This document shows, one piece after another, positions 1-13,200 of a stretch of DNA of 64,000 bases. A program made the translations under genes and the position numbers. Within the stretch, counting starts at the first letter, position 1. Each line of letters starts with the position of its first letter. This DNA is from Membranipora membranacea (lineage: Eukaryota > Bryozoa > Gymnolaemata > Cheilostomatida > Membraniporidae): the NCBI GenBank assembly GCA_914767715.1, contig OU612067.1, forward strand, positions 28,806,162-28,870,161. The letters run 5' to 3'. The notes beneath the pieces were generated by a model. It made no database searches. It was not told where the DNA came from and saw only the letters and a program-made list of their open reading frames with translations.

Positions 1-223
1 AAGAATAGTTTGTATGTTTAAATAGTTAAAATATTTAAATGAGTCTTAGCTCTCAGGTTAATTACCACATAATTTTAGAACAATTCAATTGAAAATATTA
101 TTCAATGCTTTTTGTGAGTGTTGGAATGAATTTTATGTTACGTTTTATATTGTTCAGACTCCCTAAATTTTAGTACTATCAGATCATACTTTGACACCAT
201 TGACGTTTGGATGATTCTTCACT
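1..223. other. AT-rich sequence downstream of gene B
   Basis: This stretch lies beyond the gene B stop codon on the minus strand and presumably holds its 3' untranslated region. No further open exon, canonical AATAAA or repeat could be supported here. Confidence 0.5.
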
Positions 224-3200
224 TCATTCAACACCAAGAGCAGAATTTTGGTCATTTTGAAAATACTTTACACTTACTGGAGGGTCGTTTTCGTTGACTA
301 CAAATGTAGCACTGTTCTGTGATGCAGGTCGGGGCGTGCGCGGAGTCGATCTATTTGAGATGATCTCCCTCTCTGACTGGGCTATAGTTACAGTCTTTTG
401 CTGTTCATACTTCTTATTTTGATCTCTGTTTGGATTCTTAGCGTAGAGCTGGAATGGAGTTTTTTACATAGAAGAATTACTTTGGTAAGCGTTTTGAATT
501 AAATAATCAAGGATTGAAGGAGGAAATTACTGTTTGGCAATAATACAGCAAACAATTTGTCTCGGTTTTCTGTCGCTCATTAGTGCATTGAAGTTTGACA
601 TATCTCTCAGTGATCAAAACATGTATTGGCCCCCAAGCACTCCAAAGAGTATGGATGTTTTGGGAGGAGGAGGAGGTGTTAATAAAAGCAATTGACTTTT
701 ACCGGTGTTCTTGGGTGTCCATTCTGTGTAGATCTTCTTGGACTCTGTCTCGGACTCCCACCATTCCTATAAAGCATACAAAACCATGATCATTTATGAC
801 AAATTACATCAAGTGATTCTTCACAAGGTTAAGCTTGAGAAAACCACTACTTCTTTTCAATCATAGAGCGGCGGAATATCAGTGAGATAAATATTTTACT
901 CAGGACAAGTAATTATACAAGAAGACAGTGGAATGAATCTTAGTCAAAACTATAACGGCTGGTCTTTACCTTGATATTTGCGTAGGTTTGTGACCACCAG
1001 CCGTCGTGTTACCATTGTGATCCACTCTGTCTACCTTCAGTCCTGGTTTTCTCCTCCTGTTTCTTGCTCTGAAGGTGAGAGCCATAGTGAGGCCTAGAAC
1101 TCCTGCGAGTATAAGTAGACCTATACACCCTCCAGCCACCCAGTAAAATATACTAGCTTCGATCTTCCTGTTCTGAGCCAGGGGAGTCGTTACATCTGGC
1201 ATCGACACTATCAATATAAATCATTTGCTAAGCTTAGCGTATATTTTTGTGTGTTAATGATGAGTTTTCTAGACTGAATTGTTCTGGATCTAAATTAACA
1301 AGGTACAAACACTCCAATCCAGAATATGCTTTGTAAGGCATTTACGGTGACGAAGTAATACATTTGAACCAAATGGGTAGAAACACAACTAACAGGGTGT
1401 GTACAGTGTTTATGTGATGAGTGGGTTTTGAATGTTACATGATGTATTCAATGTAAGTCTCACCTTCCTGTTGTCCCTGCAGTTTAAAGGTCAGACACAT
1501 TCTAGTCTTCTCAGCACCAGCTATAGAGCAGCTCATCTCAACTCTCACCAGCTTTCCATACAGCTCTAGTAGCGACAGCTCATCTACCTGTAAATATATG
1601 TCAGCCTCTCATATAAGGTTTGCAAAAATATTATGAACACAAAATCTGATCACATCTTCACCGACCAGACGATGTTGCCTCTGTGAATGCCAAGACTACT
1701 CAAAAAGCTTGGTATCAAGGCGCCCCACAAGAGGTTTGTTAGTTCCCTCTGGTGGGGCAACATGATACCCAACTTGTTCAGTATCACTCTGCCTCTGTCA
1801 CCACAGAGGGAACTAACCTTGTCTTTCTTAAATAACCAGTGGATACTTCCTGCTTACAGCACAGCACTAGCTGTCTGTCGTCAACAGCCTGGTGAGGCCT
1901 TGAAGCAGTTGTGGTATGCGGAAAAAGTGACTCTATGGTATTGATGAGAGGTATCCGGGTTTTTAGAATAAGGAAGACAGTCTATTCAATGCACTAAGTT
2001 TGTTTTATCCATACACATTGAAACAAATAAAATGTTTTTGATTCCATCCTCTCTTGTATTACTTGATTTAATTTGAATGAATACTCACCTCGATGAATGA
2101 GTTTGCAGTATTCTGTGTTGTCGTGACATTGACAGTACCAGATGTGAGTTGTCTCCACATTTCTTTATCCTGGTAAGTAACATTTAAATTCTCTGTGAGA
2201 CACGCTACTGCGCTGGAAGATGGCCGTCTGACTGTAAAATGTACATTAAAATTAGATCTCTTTGTCAGCCTTTACGGCAAATGGGCAATTGATCCTTAGC
2301 GAGTACTTTGACGGCAATATTCTATCTAGGCATTGAAAATGTATGAATTTGCTGCCAGCGGTGGATTGCAGAAGGTACCAATACTTTACAAGACCTCTCA
2401 ACTTCAAGAGAAAACAAACATGATTCTTATCAACCCCAGATCACTACCAAATTATCTCTGGATAACCAAAACGCTTCTCTTAGCTGCTAAAACTTTCTCC
2501 ATGTTTAGGCAGAATAGACTAGCCTTGCTCCATATGACCAGGCTAGGCTAGCCTAGCCTACACATATAAATGATTCCAGCGAGGTCTGTTGGAGGTTGTT
2601 CACCTATTCTTAGCAATCATATATTGGTCTAGGATAGTGATTGGCATTGATTTACTTTTCACACAAATGAGACACAATAGTTGTCGCCAAGTTAATAGAC
2701 AGCTACATGATTATCACTAAATGAACTATGAAATAATTGAACACCTTTGTCTCAATGCCTCTTATTTTGCTCATCCGCTAATTAAAAAATCAATGTCCTT
2801 GTTGTTACAGTCTTATCTACAAGCCGGTAGCCTATTACTGCCTGGGTAAATCCAAGGAGTAACTGCCTTGGTAAAACTTAGTGAACATGCCTAGCCTAGA
2901 CCTTTTAATCCAATTTCCTGCATTCCAGTTACTCCGTTCTGCTGGCCACGCAGGACCAGTGGATGTGGAGCAACTTCCAATGCAGGCACATGGACCAAAC
3001 TTAGTCTAGCCTAGCCTAGCCTCACCTTCTGGGCAAAAAATCTAATGTAAAATCATCTTGTGTTTCAGTCGGAGACCAAACATTTTTACCTGATCTCACA
3101 GAGTTCAAAGCTCGTTGATGCGACCGTAGGTGAAGTTAAGCGAGACATGCATGTATGCAGTTGGAAATAAGATGACTGAGACTAACCTGGAAGCCTGGGA

Positions 3201-5131
3201 TAAAGCTCAGAGCTGACACTGTTAAATGTAAATATGTGACCTTCTGATGTGAACTGTAAGTCGCTGCAGCCTGAAATGAAGATAGAAGGACTTGTAGGCG
3301 TATGGTTTTGGTGTGAGGAATAAAATAAACTAATTTTTAGGATTCTTGCCAGATCACCAAATAGCACAGAAATGATAATACTTGACTTTGCTTATAAGAC
3401 TCTTCGACAATGGTCGCTCAATCTTTAGATTTCACACACCCAGTCTTTCACAGTTTGTTGGAGTGTTAAAAGAGGGTCAAAAATGTCTTCAAAGAAACCA
3501 TGACTATGCTAGAACAAGTATTTCCCTCTGTGGTGGCGGAGGGATATTGCAAAAGTCTGGAACCGCAGCGCCGCAATACCCGACTTATGCAATATCCCTC
3601 GGCCCTCAAGGAGGGAAATAACTTTTGCTATGGCTATACAGCGTTACCAACCTTTTAAAGTCTTAATACATCGGAGGTCGAGCAGACTGAAAGTGTTGTT
3701 AGACTCTGTACAGACACACTCACAGCTATTACCTCCAGCTGAGTTACCTCCGTAACCACCACAAAGATCTGCAGCTGTCGAGTCGATACAGCTGTTAGTC
3801 CTCAGTGTAAACCTGGAAAATAGCAACTTTTTAAGTCTGATGGAGGGCTACGATAGTTTCATGGGTCGTCCGCATAGAGTTATAATACAGTACCTCTATG
3901 GTCGTCCCTGTCTGTCTCGCTGTGGTTCTTGGGCCTTCTTACAAATAATATGACATTAAGAGAACTTAGGAATGCTAAATGATATTTCTCCTGAGAAATA
4001 AAGAACGCAAATTAATGTGTCAGCGTTTTATCTAGAGCAGCTCTGCATGTCTATTGGGACTGTTAGACCTTGTCATCTTAATTCAGCAATGATGCTGAGC
4101 TAACCAAAAACTTTCCAAACCTAATGAGCTGCTACAGATTTGGTTAGCAATAGCAAAATAACTAAGGGATTAAGAGTGCGATATCAAAATAGTTCTGGCA
4201 TCAATGTGGAATGTAATGGAATGTAGGGACTTTAGGGCTGCTGCCAACTGGCAATCAAGCCCATTCACAATTTGTCCTTATACCCAAAGGACTTGTCTTA
4301 AAATTCTTTGCGAAATTTCAAACTTTAAGCACGAATGAGAGTTATTAGTGAATGAGCAATAACAATAGCTGCCGTGTTTGTTGTGAAACTTAACACTGGA
4401 ATGCTAAATTCAAAGCTCTGCTGATTTATTTACCCAAGCTATTGAACTCATTTAACATTGTAAAGGTGCTGCTGTTGCTCAATCTTGCGTTGGAAACCTT
4501 AACAGTCAGCGCACCTATGTGTAATTCCTCAAAACAGCACTTATAGCGTGTTGTGTTATGTCTGCGGCCATGAAAGGATTGAAATTCCTTACAGTTAATA
4601 ATGTAACAGAAAACTGCACTGACTTTATGGAATGTATGACTGCTTCCTGATAGCTTTATGTACCTCCCAGAATGATCTCTGTAAAACTTAAAAAATGTTT
4701 CATTTGATTTCTGTTTCAACTGTATATAAGTGGATAAGGTCCACAATTGATTGCGATGAGATGGCCTCTCCAAACAGGACGAAGCAAGCCCTTTCCGCTA
4801 TACATCCCTGATATACCCACTTGCCAACAGAATCACAGGTCTGTGGAAAAAAGAACTTTTCATAATAGTAAGTTTGCCGCTGTAACATTCCGGAGGAGGG
4901 CAACTCAACTATACCCTCGGCATCAAGTATGCAGCCTCTTGGATTACCAGACCTGAGGTTTCTTCTTTAGACCAAAATTGTGAATTTGATAAAGTGAAAT
5001 ACATGTCATCAGAATAAATCTCACCTGTCAGGATTCACACCACTTGTCCTTTCGATGACAATGTCACTTGTCACTGCTACAGTCATCAGTATCAACTGAT
5101 ACAACAGCAGTAAAGAGCACCTTGCAGCCAT
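224..5131 (-). CDS. Gene B: small type I membrane protein, family not recognised
   Basis: Eight exons, read right to left: 5131-5025, 3812-3652, 3270-3187, 2231-2089, 1587-1464, 1207-970, 766-703, 448-224. All junctions are GT-AG and all phases agree, giving 381 residues from ATG (5131-5129) to TGA (226-224). Residues 1 to about 22 (MAARCSLLLLYQLILMTVAV) form a clear signal peptide, which decides the start. Residues 36-206 are a secreted region. Its first part (exon 2) is Cys-rich with a CECVC core. The second part holds NVT-type glycosylation sites. Residues about 227-249 are a transmembrane helix, followed by a basic RARNRRRK stop-transfer. The remaining ~130-residue cytoplasmic tail is rich in Ser, Arg and Pro (RQSPRRS, TPRTPRPAS) and could be phosphorylated. 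I recognise no named domain. It lies 1.3 kb downstream of gene A on the same strand. The last exon reads through a GTAAGT at 277-272. If that site is used as a donor, the true C-terminus differs. Confidence 0.82.
1738..1817. repeat. Short foldback repeat in gene B intron 4
   Basis: The ends are inverted copies of each other (GTTAGTTCCCTCTG at the left, CAGAGGGAACTAAC at the right) around a short loop. A second hairpin overlaps it: GGTATCAAGGCGCCCCAC at about 1711 pairs with the region at about 1752-1769. It looks like a tiny MITE remnant sitting between exons 4 and 5 of gene B. No clear target duplication was seen. Confidence 0.6.
3531..3618. repeat. Short foldback repeat in gene B intron 2
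   Basis: TTTCCCTC at the left edge and GAGGGAAA at the right edge are inverted. Inside them GAGGGATATTGC and GCAATATCCCTC form a second inverted pair. The TTCCCTCTG edge resembles that of the foldback at 1738-1817, so both may belong to one small nonautonomous family. Confidence 0.55.
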
Positions 5132-6418
5132 GTCCCCAGTAGCCAGCTGTGTCACCTGTCAGCTGTCATACTTTGACGTTACTATAGTGCAGACATGCGG
5201 TCATCAACAGCTCAATGTCCAAAGGAAGCTCTCACCATTAATAATTGAGAGTTTGGGGACTAACTCATTCACAAATCCACTCCCATACACACCGCCCAGT
5301 CCATCCAGTTTGTCAGCGCTGTTACTATTGTTCAGTGCTGCCAGTTAGATTAGAATGTCAATAAACTACAAACACAGCAGTGAATGTGATTCAATACTTC
5401 AAAAACAAACAATGTATTATTGAACTTCTCTCTCCTTTGTAATGAGGATATTGATTCGACTCAAAAGAATACATGTTATTAGGTAATCTCAATACAGGTA
5501 CAGCTGAATAACCAGTAATATGGAAATCTATACGCTATTAGAGGTACCTTTACACAAAATACCAGATAAACTACCAAACGGCTTAGGTTTACTTATACCT
5601 TGCGCTGGCGTTGCAGACCAATTTAAAAAATACTAACTTATTTAAATCAAAAGCATTTATATATTCACTTTTCAAATTTCTGACCTTTGCTCTATATAAA
5701 GCTGTAAATCTTAAAACATTTCTAGTAGGAGCTACAGGTATCTTCATAATCTTATACCTCACCTTGCCAAGTAGATTATCCACAATGAGCCTCAGCGTAA
5801 TCCCCTTCTTGTTGATTGCCATATGATTAAGTAATGATTTTAAGCAGTATGTATTATGCATCAAATGGCAACACAATCGTTTGAGTGCATAAGATTCTAA
5901 AAGCTTATAGTATTTAATATTTTAAATACCATAATACAATGACTGTAATTATTTTGTAACAATTGCAGAGTTGTAAGCTTTGATTTTGGTGTCATTCAAT
6001 CACTTCGTTATGCCAATGGCTTAACATCTGACATGCTGACTTTTCCTGTGCAAAAAATACAGCGTGTTAATTGGTTGAATATCAATAATAATGTACAATG
6101 TACTAAGACAGAGAGGGAACAAGTAATGTCCAAACTTTATAAATAGAAATGAGTATTATATTCATATTCCGCATCGGGTTAATTTTAGAATTGAGAACTT
6201 ATATATTAATTTTATAAAATGTGACACTCATATTTTGAAATACTGCTACCAAACAATCATGTCATTTGAGCGCATGCTGAAGACCTAGAAAGAGATTTTT
6301 AAACAGTTATATTCCTAATAGTACTCATACATTCATATGGAGATACCATGAATGTTAACAGATTTTCTGCTACACTGTCATAACTTTTCTATGACGATGA
6401 ATACCAATACAAGTAATT
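5132..6418. other. Intergenic stretch between gene A 3' end and gene B 5' end
   Basis: About 1.3 kb with no convincing exon. It should contain the gene B promoter and 5' UTR and the gene A 3' UTR. The outer limit of the large inverted duplication falls inside it, at about 5950. The short open frames here on either strand (for example 5589-5876) are AT-rich and show no domain or splice logic. Confidence 0.5.
5525..5600 (-). promoter_or_regulatory. Block upstream of gene B shared with the gene A 5' region
   Basis: About 75 bases here (core AGAGGT-ACCTTTACACAAA, then CCAGATAAACTAC) recur in the same orientation at about 23157-23232. There they lie upstream of the first recognised exon of gene A. 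This copy sits about 400-470 bases upstream of the gene B start codon. It could be a shared cis-element or simply a dispersed repeat that landed in both places. Similarity was judged by eye. Confidence 0.3.
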
Positions 6419-7263
6419 TTATTTGATCCTCTCTGAGAACCTTCTGTTTTCCTTTTTCTTGATTGTTGTTTTATTTTTTATTGTCTTATTTGTTCTGTTT
6501 GTTATTACTTTCGTTTTTTCCTCTTTTTTAGTGCTAGTGTTTGGACTCTCTGGTTTATTGCTAGAATGGTGGAAGTTATTATCCTCACTTTTCTTAGCAT
6601 CATCTGTTGTCTTATTTGACTCCATGGCCGACGGGTCGTCGGGCGGGGAGTAGGAGCTTGGAGGTATCAAACTAGGATCAACCATGTCGCTGCTAATCTT
6701 TGCCCTCGTGATTGCACCAGGTCCCGCTAAGACAGTCTCAGACATCGTATGTGGTATTACCTAACAAATAATCATCTCAGTTATACCATAACAAGAGTAA
6801 CCAGAGTGTAAAACTTCATCAGGAGGCACTTGAGAGGTCTCGTTTACAAGCAGAAATCAGAGATTACCTTCTCCTGGTTGTACAGAGGAGACAACTCGGA
6901 AGATGTCTGCCTAAAAATTGGTCATTCCGCTTTCCACTCAATGAGACTATCAATTAAGGGCCAGGTGCTTTCATTTGATGAATAAATTTGTAGAATTGAA
7001 CTGAGAGTATTCAAACTAAGAGAATAAAATAGCATTATGTGTGATAGGACATACCGGCATGGAGTAATCATCCTTGATATCCCTTGATACCAGCACCCAT
7101 TCCTTGGGTAATTCATGGAACACCATTGTCACATCAAATTTATCGTCGTAGTAAGTCAGACTTTGTGACCAGACTCTCAGCACAGCTCCTATAGTCATAA
7201 CCACAATGCTGGGAGTGAACGCCAGCACCATTGCAAACAGAAGTCCACTGTCCCAGGTATTAG
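6419..7263 (-). other. Gene A exons 28-29: transmembrane helix and cytoplasmic tail
   Basis: Exon 28 (7263-7055) encodes a hydrophobic stretch of about 23 residues (GLLFAMVLAFTPSIVVMTIG), then a juxtamembrane segment with ELPKEWVLVSRD. Exon 29 (6760-6419) ends the protein at TAA with a tail rich in Ser, Pro, Asn and Lys and a very basic last 30 residues. No kinase, phosphatase, ITAM-like or TIR domain is present. Any signalling would have to go through adaptors binding this tail. Confidence 0.8.
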
Positions 7264-10200
7264 CTGTCAAAGTAAAACAAATATTACATGTAATCAGAGA
7301 TAAATAACGATGTGGCAATCGTCTCCTAGTGGGACTTTAAATACCGTGTACTGTATAGGTACAACTGAACTAAGTGAATATTGCAGGTTACACCCGCACG
7401 CAGCAGAATCTGGTGATGGCACAGTTTTTGTCACCATTTTCAGATATTATCGTTGTTGATGCCTTACATGTTTCTATTCTCTCAGAACATGGAGAGTCAT
7501 AGTAATCATCATGAGTGTACACTCTTAGCTTCACACAGAATAGAGATATATCCTTTAGGTAACCGTTACAGTACTGATCTGCTGGCTTATCATCACATCT
7601 ATAATAACAGAAATAAATACTAACACCTCAATCCTTGTAAGGAAACAGATATTACGATAAATTAGGGTTACCACCTTTTCCTTTTAGTTAACCCTAGAAG
7701 AGTAAGGTATTCACAGGATAGATAATAATATATTGTAATGTTTGTTATGCTTCTGCATTTTGCCAGTTAGACAAGGGTTACCTCTCAGTGCCAATTTTAG
7801 TAGCTCTTCTCATGACAGAAGAATTTCCAACCTGACCATCAGTCATTCTCCGGGACTCACAATCCTTTGGTGTGTCAAATATACAATCATCTGTAACCTG
7901 GTAACACCTCCATATCCTCTCAGACTGCACCTGACCAATTATGGAATTTATAAAATAAATTAGTACCTAATCACAAAAAAAGGTTTGGGCGATTAATAAG
8001 TATTATTGGCATACAGCTTCACCTCGCTTTTAAAGATTATACAGGGTTTTGATCTTTCAGGGCATTTTTCACCAGCATTTAAGAACAATAATAGGTCATG
8101 GGAACAGGGAACTCGAGAAATTTGATAGATGCTTGCTGCTCATATCAAATAGAGAAGTAAACTGCATTCTCACTATGGCAGATTAGTCTGGAAATTTCCC
8201 GCACAGCTCAAGTCAAATTGAGTGAACCATCATTGCCCAACTTTCTATGGACAACTCAGTCTCCTAATGAACACGGAATTATAAAATTTTTCATGAGCAG
8301 AGTGGTGACAGTAAACCTGTTGATATGTTGGTAGAAACTTCTGTAACTTTCCATCATAGTAGCTCGTTGGAAGGTAAGAGATAACCTCACACACAATGAC
8401 TGACATCTTTCTTATTGTCGGATTGGCCGGAATAAATGGAAACATCAGTATCACCATCGCTGAGCTGAAAAAATGTGGAGTGAGGCTGATTTAACCAATG
8501 AAAGTTTATTGGTTCAAAACATGACAAAATTTAGCTTGTGTGCCTTAGCTGCTTTGTGAGCTAGTCGAGCTACACTGTCGATTTGTGTGGTGGTGGGGGT
8601 TGAGAACTCAAACTAAACAATGTATATTGTAATATCCTGGTGATAAAATTAAAAGCCCTCATAGCAGCAGGAAGGTGGTAAGGTATTTATTCCTCTCCTG
8701 GGTGCGGATAACTTTTATTTCTAGTTTGCATACCCGTGATAGATTTGTCCATCTTCTCCGTAGACCTTTGGTTTGATATGTGTTAAGTTGGCATCTGGTA
8801 AGAGTTTCGGTTCTGACGTCGGTATATAAAATTCGTACACAAGGTCTGGGTTAATCATTGCGGTGTTGACAGTCTCATCTGAAATTGTCACCATGGTGGA
8901 GATCTACATAACAAAATAACATTTGCAACTAATCAAGATCATAATACGATACCATATGATGCCTTGGGAGAGGGAAGATGTGAAAGATTCCAGTAACTTG
9001 ACTTTCAGCATATAAATTCAGTGTTTAATGGCATTCTGCCTGCAGAATAGCATTGGAACATAGTCTATCCCTGCAGCACAGCAATGGTGGAGCTTCCTTC
9101 CATCAAGTAAGGCAACTCCCAGAGTGCAAAGCTGTTACGTACTAAATCCATTGTTCCATTGAGGCCCAAATATTTTTCAAAACATGGTTTCTCAATGTTT
9201 CCCCACTTTAGGTTTCTCAAACTAGGTGTGTTAATTCAGGCGATATGCTGCAGTGACAAACTTATGCCTCAGCAGCTCAAATGTGTGCAGAGTGGTTTAG
9301 TGGTGGCATTGATATATTGCATATATAAGCGGCACCGTCTTTGTCTCAATATTGGTCATATTGGACATTCAAAAGTATTATTCATGTTTATGAGCATAAC
9401 AGACACCATTTGACAATGATTCATACCACAGTATTGTATGTATAACCCTCAGGTACACTGTAAGTTACTGTCTTGTATCCACTACTGTTGGAATGTATGT
9501 CATAACTCAACTCCAAATCCTCACCATATGTGTTATGTCCTAAAACAAAGAGCAGAACTTAAAATTGATCAAGAGACAAATTTAAGGCAGTTTATTTTTG
9601 ACGGAGAATTATGGAGCACAGATACATAATACCTACAAACCGGGAAATCATTATTGAGCATATATCAGAGTTATTTGTGGCATAGCATGTTATTGGGATC
9701 AGACCCAAGCTTGGTCCACTTACCATAAATGGTGAAAGTATAAGAGACTAAGAGATCTTCGTAAGCTTTTGACTGGACATAGCTGTACGTGACTTTGTGT
9801 CTATCAATGTTCTCTATTCTCGCTGAATGCTAAACCAAGAATAGTCATAGAGATCAACACTGAACATCAAGTATTAATAACTATGAATGGGTAGCCTGTC
9901 TTGACAAGCTTGTCAGGACAGGCTAGGGTGGGGATGGCTGAGAATTGGTTAGAGCGCTGTGTCTTTAGATTGCTAGTGTTGAAGGTTAGATTTGACAATA
10001 ACTTTTACTCAGGAATAGATATGATGAAGGATGGAGCATTCAATCTAGTAATCTCGATCTCACCAATCACCCAACCTAGTTTGAAACAACTTTCAAAAAT
10101 CAGTTTTTAAAGTTATAGTAAGGTAGATATTCCGCGATGATTGGTGCTTGCAAAATTACACAAGTCTTCATACACACTAAAGTAACAGAACCAATCTTCT

Positions 10201-13200
10201 TGGTTGAACCAAACCTACATAGGGTCCAGAGAAGATGCAGTCAGGTGGGGAGGAGTCCCATTCTCCTGTCATCAGACATGTTATGTTAACTTCATGTGTG
10301 TCTAGAGTACTTCTCACAAAGTAGCCAGCATCACACCGATATGTAATCTACAACATCAATGAAACAACAAATAAAATTTCTTTTTTCACAGATTGAAAAA
10401 AAAAGATTGTAATGAAGATTTTGTGGAACAGCTAATGATTAATCAGGTATTTCAGTTTGACCAGGTTTGACAGATTGTGAAACTATCATTCATGAATGGT
10501 TTAATTTACTATTGGTGGAGAGTTGTCATTGTAACCCGATCATCTCACCATTTTCGGTATAATTACTTACTATATCATTCATCAAGTACTTATCAGCTAC
10601 ATTGTGAGTTGATCCGTTATTGACACCAGGATCTTCACAAAATATCTCTGAAAAAAATTGTAAAATCAAAAGTTAGTATATGGGAAGTTTCAGGTACCAA
10701 TAGGAGTAATTCTGGATTAGCATTCAATAACCAGACCTAACTTTGCTCTTTCTCGCTAAATCCCCATTAAGAGTAGGCAGACTCTCAGCAGAAACCGGAA
10801 AACATGGAGATAATTGGTTCACCGGAAGTCGTCTTCGTATACGAAGGCCAGCTTATAATGATGACAAAACTGCTCATAAAATTATGAATGTAATGCTGAA
10901 AGTTTGTCAGATAGACTAACCGATACATTTGACTGGCATTCCACTCCATGTAAAGTCCTCTTGGCAAAATCTCTGTACAAGTGGTGTGTGAAGTAGGCTG
11001 TCAAACATTCCATGTGGACAGAGAAAGTCGACATGGTCACCTAGCTGGCTCGTCTCTCCGCCACCAATGCTGTCCACATTGGTACCACTGTCTATTTCAG
11101 GACATCTCAACACTGAAATATTAAATCATCTTAAAGAATCTTGTAAGCCAAACCCAAACACATCCCAATTCTTTTTGAACTTTATGGACTGCTTGATCGC
11201 ACCACCTACTGGCAGAACAGAAAGAAAGATGAGAAGCTACCCTAACTTATTCTTACCTTCACAAGGCAGCACCCCACTAAGATTCCAGTTTGAGAAACCG
11301 ATACAAGTTACCGTCTGCATAGTGTGATCTTTATCGCCTTTTATGCCATATGAAAATTCACAGGTCAGGTCAGTTGTCTCCCCTGCTCTTATGATGGGTT
11401 TGGCTAGATACGTGTGTTTAGGTAGATGTGGTATTTCTCGATCACAATAAGTCTCTAAAAAATTATTTAGTTATTCATATGACATCCCTTATACAGGATT
11501 TTGCAAAAAAGTAAAAGAAAAGAAGATAATTAGGTGTTTGCAGTGGTGAACTTGAGGTATTCAGAAATATCTTAACACACGCTAAGGTATTAAACGAAGG
11601 CTGTACTCCCTAAAAGGTTTAACAAGAACTATGCTTAAAGTGGATTTTAACTGGTATATGACGATCATATACCGTTTATCATATACCACATAACATATAA
11701 CATATGTCATTTATTGTATATAGCGTTATTTACCGCTGCATGAAGGGTTAGGGTCGTTGAACTGTCCTCCAGAAAGACAATCAATATAAAACTCCTGATA
11801 CAGTCTATAATGGTAGTAATCTTCACACCTATAATGTGCCTGGTCGGTGTGGTGAAGGATATCAGTCTCATCACCACCTAACAGATGCTCAATCTTAGTC
11901 AGAACGCCATTTTGCACAACTGGAGCCGGTCCACATGATATGGCTGCAAATATGAAAGGTTCAGTTGTAAAAAAGGACATGGATCTTTAAGAATGCCAGG
12001 ACTCATTTCTAAACAGTCGATAATTTTGTTCTGCCTCGTCAAACTACTTTAAAAATTAAATTTGACACCATTTAACGGAAAATCATGATTCCAATTTTGA
12101 GTTTTGGCATAGAAGAACAGTTTGAATTTATTTGAGCAATTATATCATAATTATTACTGCCAAACTAAGATCTGATTGGTAATATGAGTTTGGTTAGAAT
12201 CTAAAAGATATTAGCCTCCACGAGGCCAAAAAAACAAAAATCTGTCTGCATGCCAGGGATATAAACATATAACTCAGGAAATGAGTTGTGTGTGCTCATG
12301 ATTTTCTATACTGGCAAAAGAAATTCTTTGATTGAAGGCTTCAATTTCAAAGGTAGCTGAAACTGGAGTGGTACCCAAGGCAATGGCGAGGCTGCAACTT
12401 CTGGCCCATATTGCCCTCCGTTTGTAGTCAGGTTAGAGCACACCTGGGGCTCAACCAAACCCCAGTTGTCAATGCACTGCAGTGCGATTCAGACCAATGA
12501 CCTTCAACGCTTGCACGCTGAAAAACCGGCTCTTTTACCAACTAAGCAACCGCCCACTCCTAAATGTACACATGTGCATATATATATATATATATAATTG
12601 CCAGAGTATTACACTTACGTGCACATGTTTGTATACCGTCATATGTCCACTCCCCTGAGTCAGTACACCTGATAAATCTTGTATGTACTAAGTCTCCCTT
12701 TAGTACATAGCCTGTCTCATTACACGACCTGTATATCACTGAGCCTATTACATAATGAAGACGCTGAAGTTCATTCTCCCATATGTAGCTATCAGCATCA
12801 GGATAGGTTGACAAAGTCCCAGGGTCACAGGATATTGCTGTAGGAAGGATTGATACTGACATGGCTTTCCAGATTTATAAAGAATGTTGCATGATGTTTG
12901 AATTGCCAGTCATGACAGAATGGTAGTTGCCCCAATTAAAATACAGACACTATTCTAGTAATGCTCTGGATTTGAAATAGAGATCTGTAATAATTCAAGA
13001 CAGGTGGTCAAATATTACAAATTGAGTGCAGATGAATTTGAGGACACTTAGCAGAAATGGAACAATAGTCGCAACCAACCTGTACAGCTTGGCGGGGCCT
13101 CGCTCCATGTTCCATCAGCCTGACACTCAATACTTTGGTATCCTTTTGGGAACATATCATATCCGTAGTCACATCTGTAAGTCAATAATGAACCTACTAT

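Noticed and set aside
4426-4903. Minus-strand frames of 67 and 115 codons between gene B exons 1 and 2
   Set aside because: Exon 1 (ending 5025) and exon 2 (starting 3812) join in perfect phase without them, and the frames show no motif.
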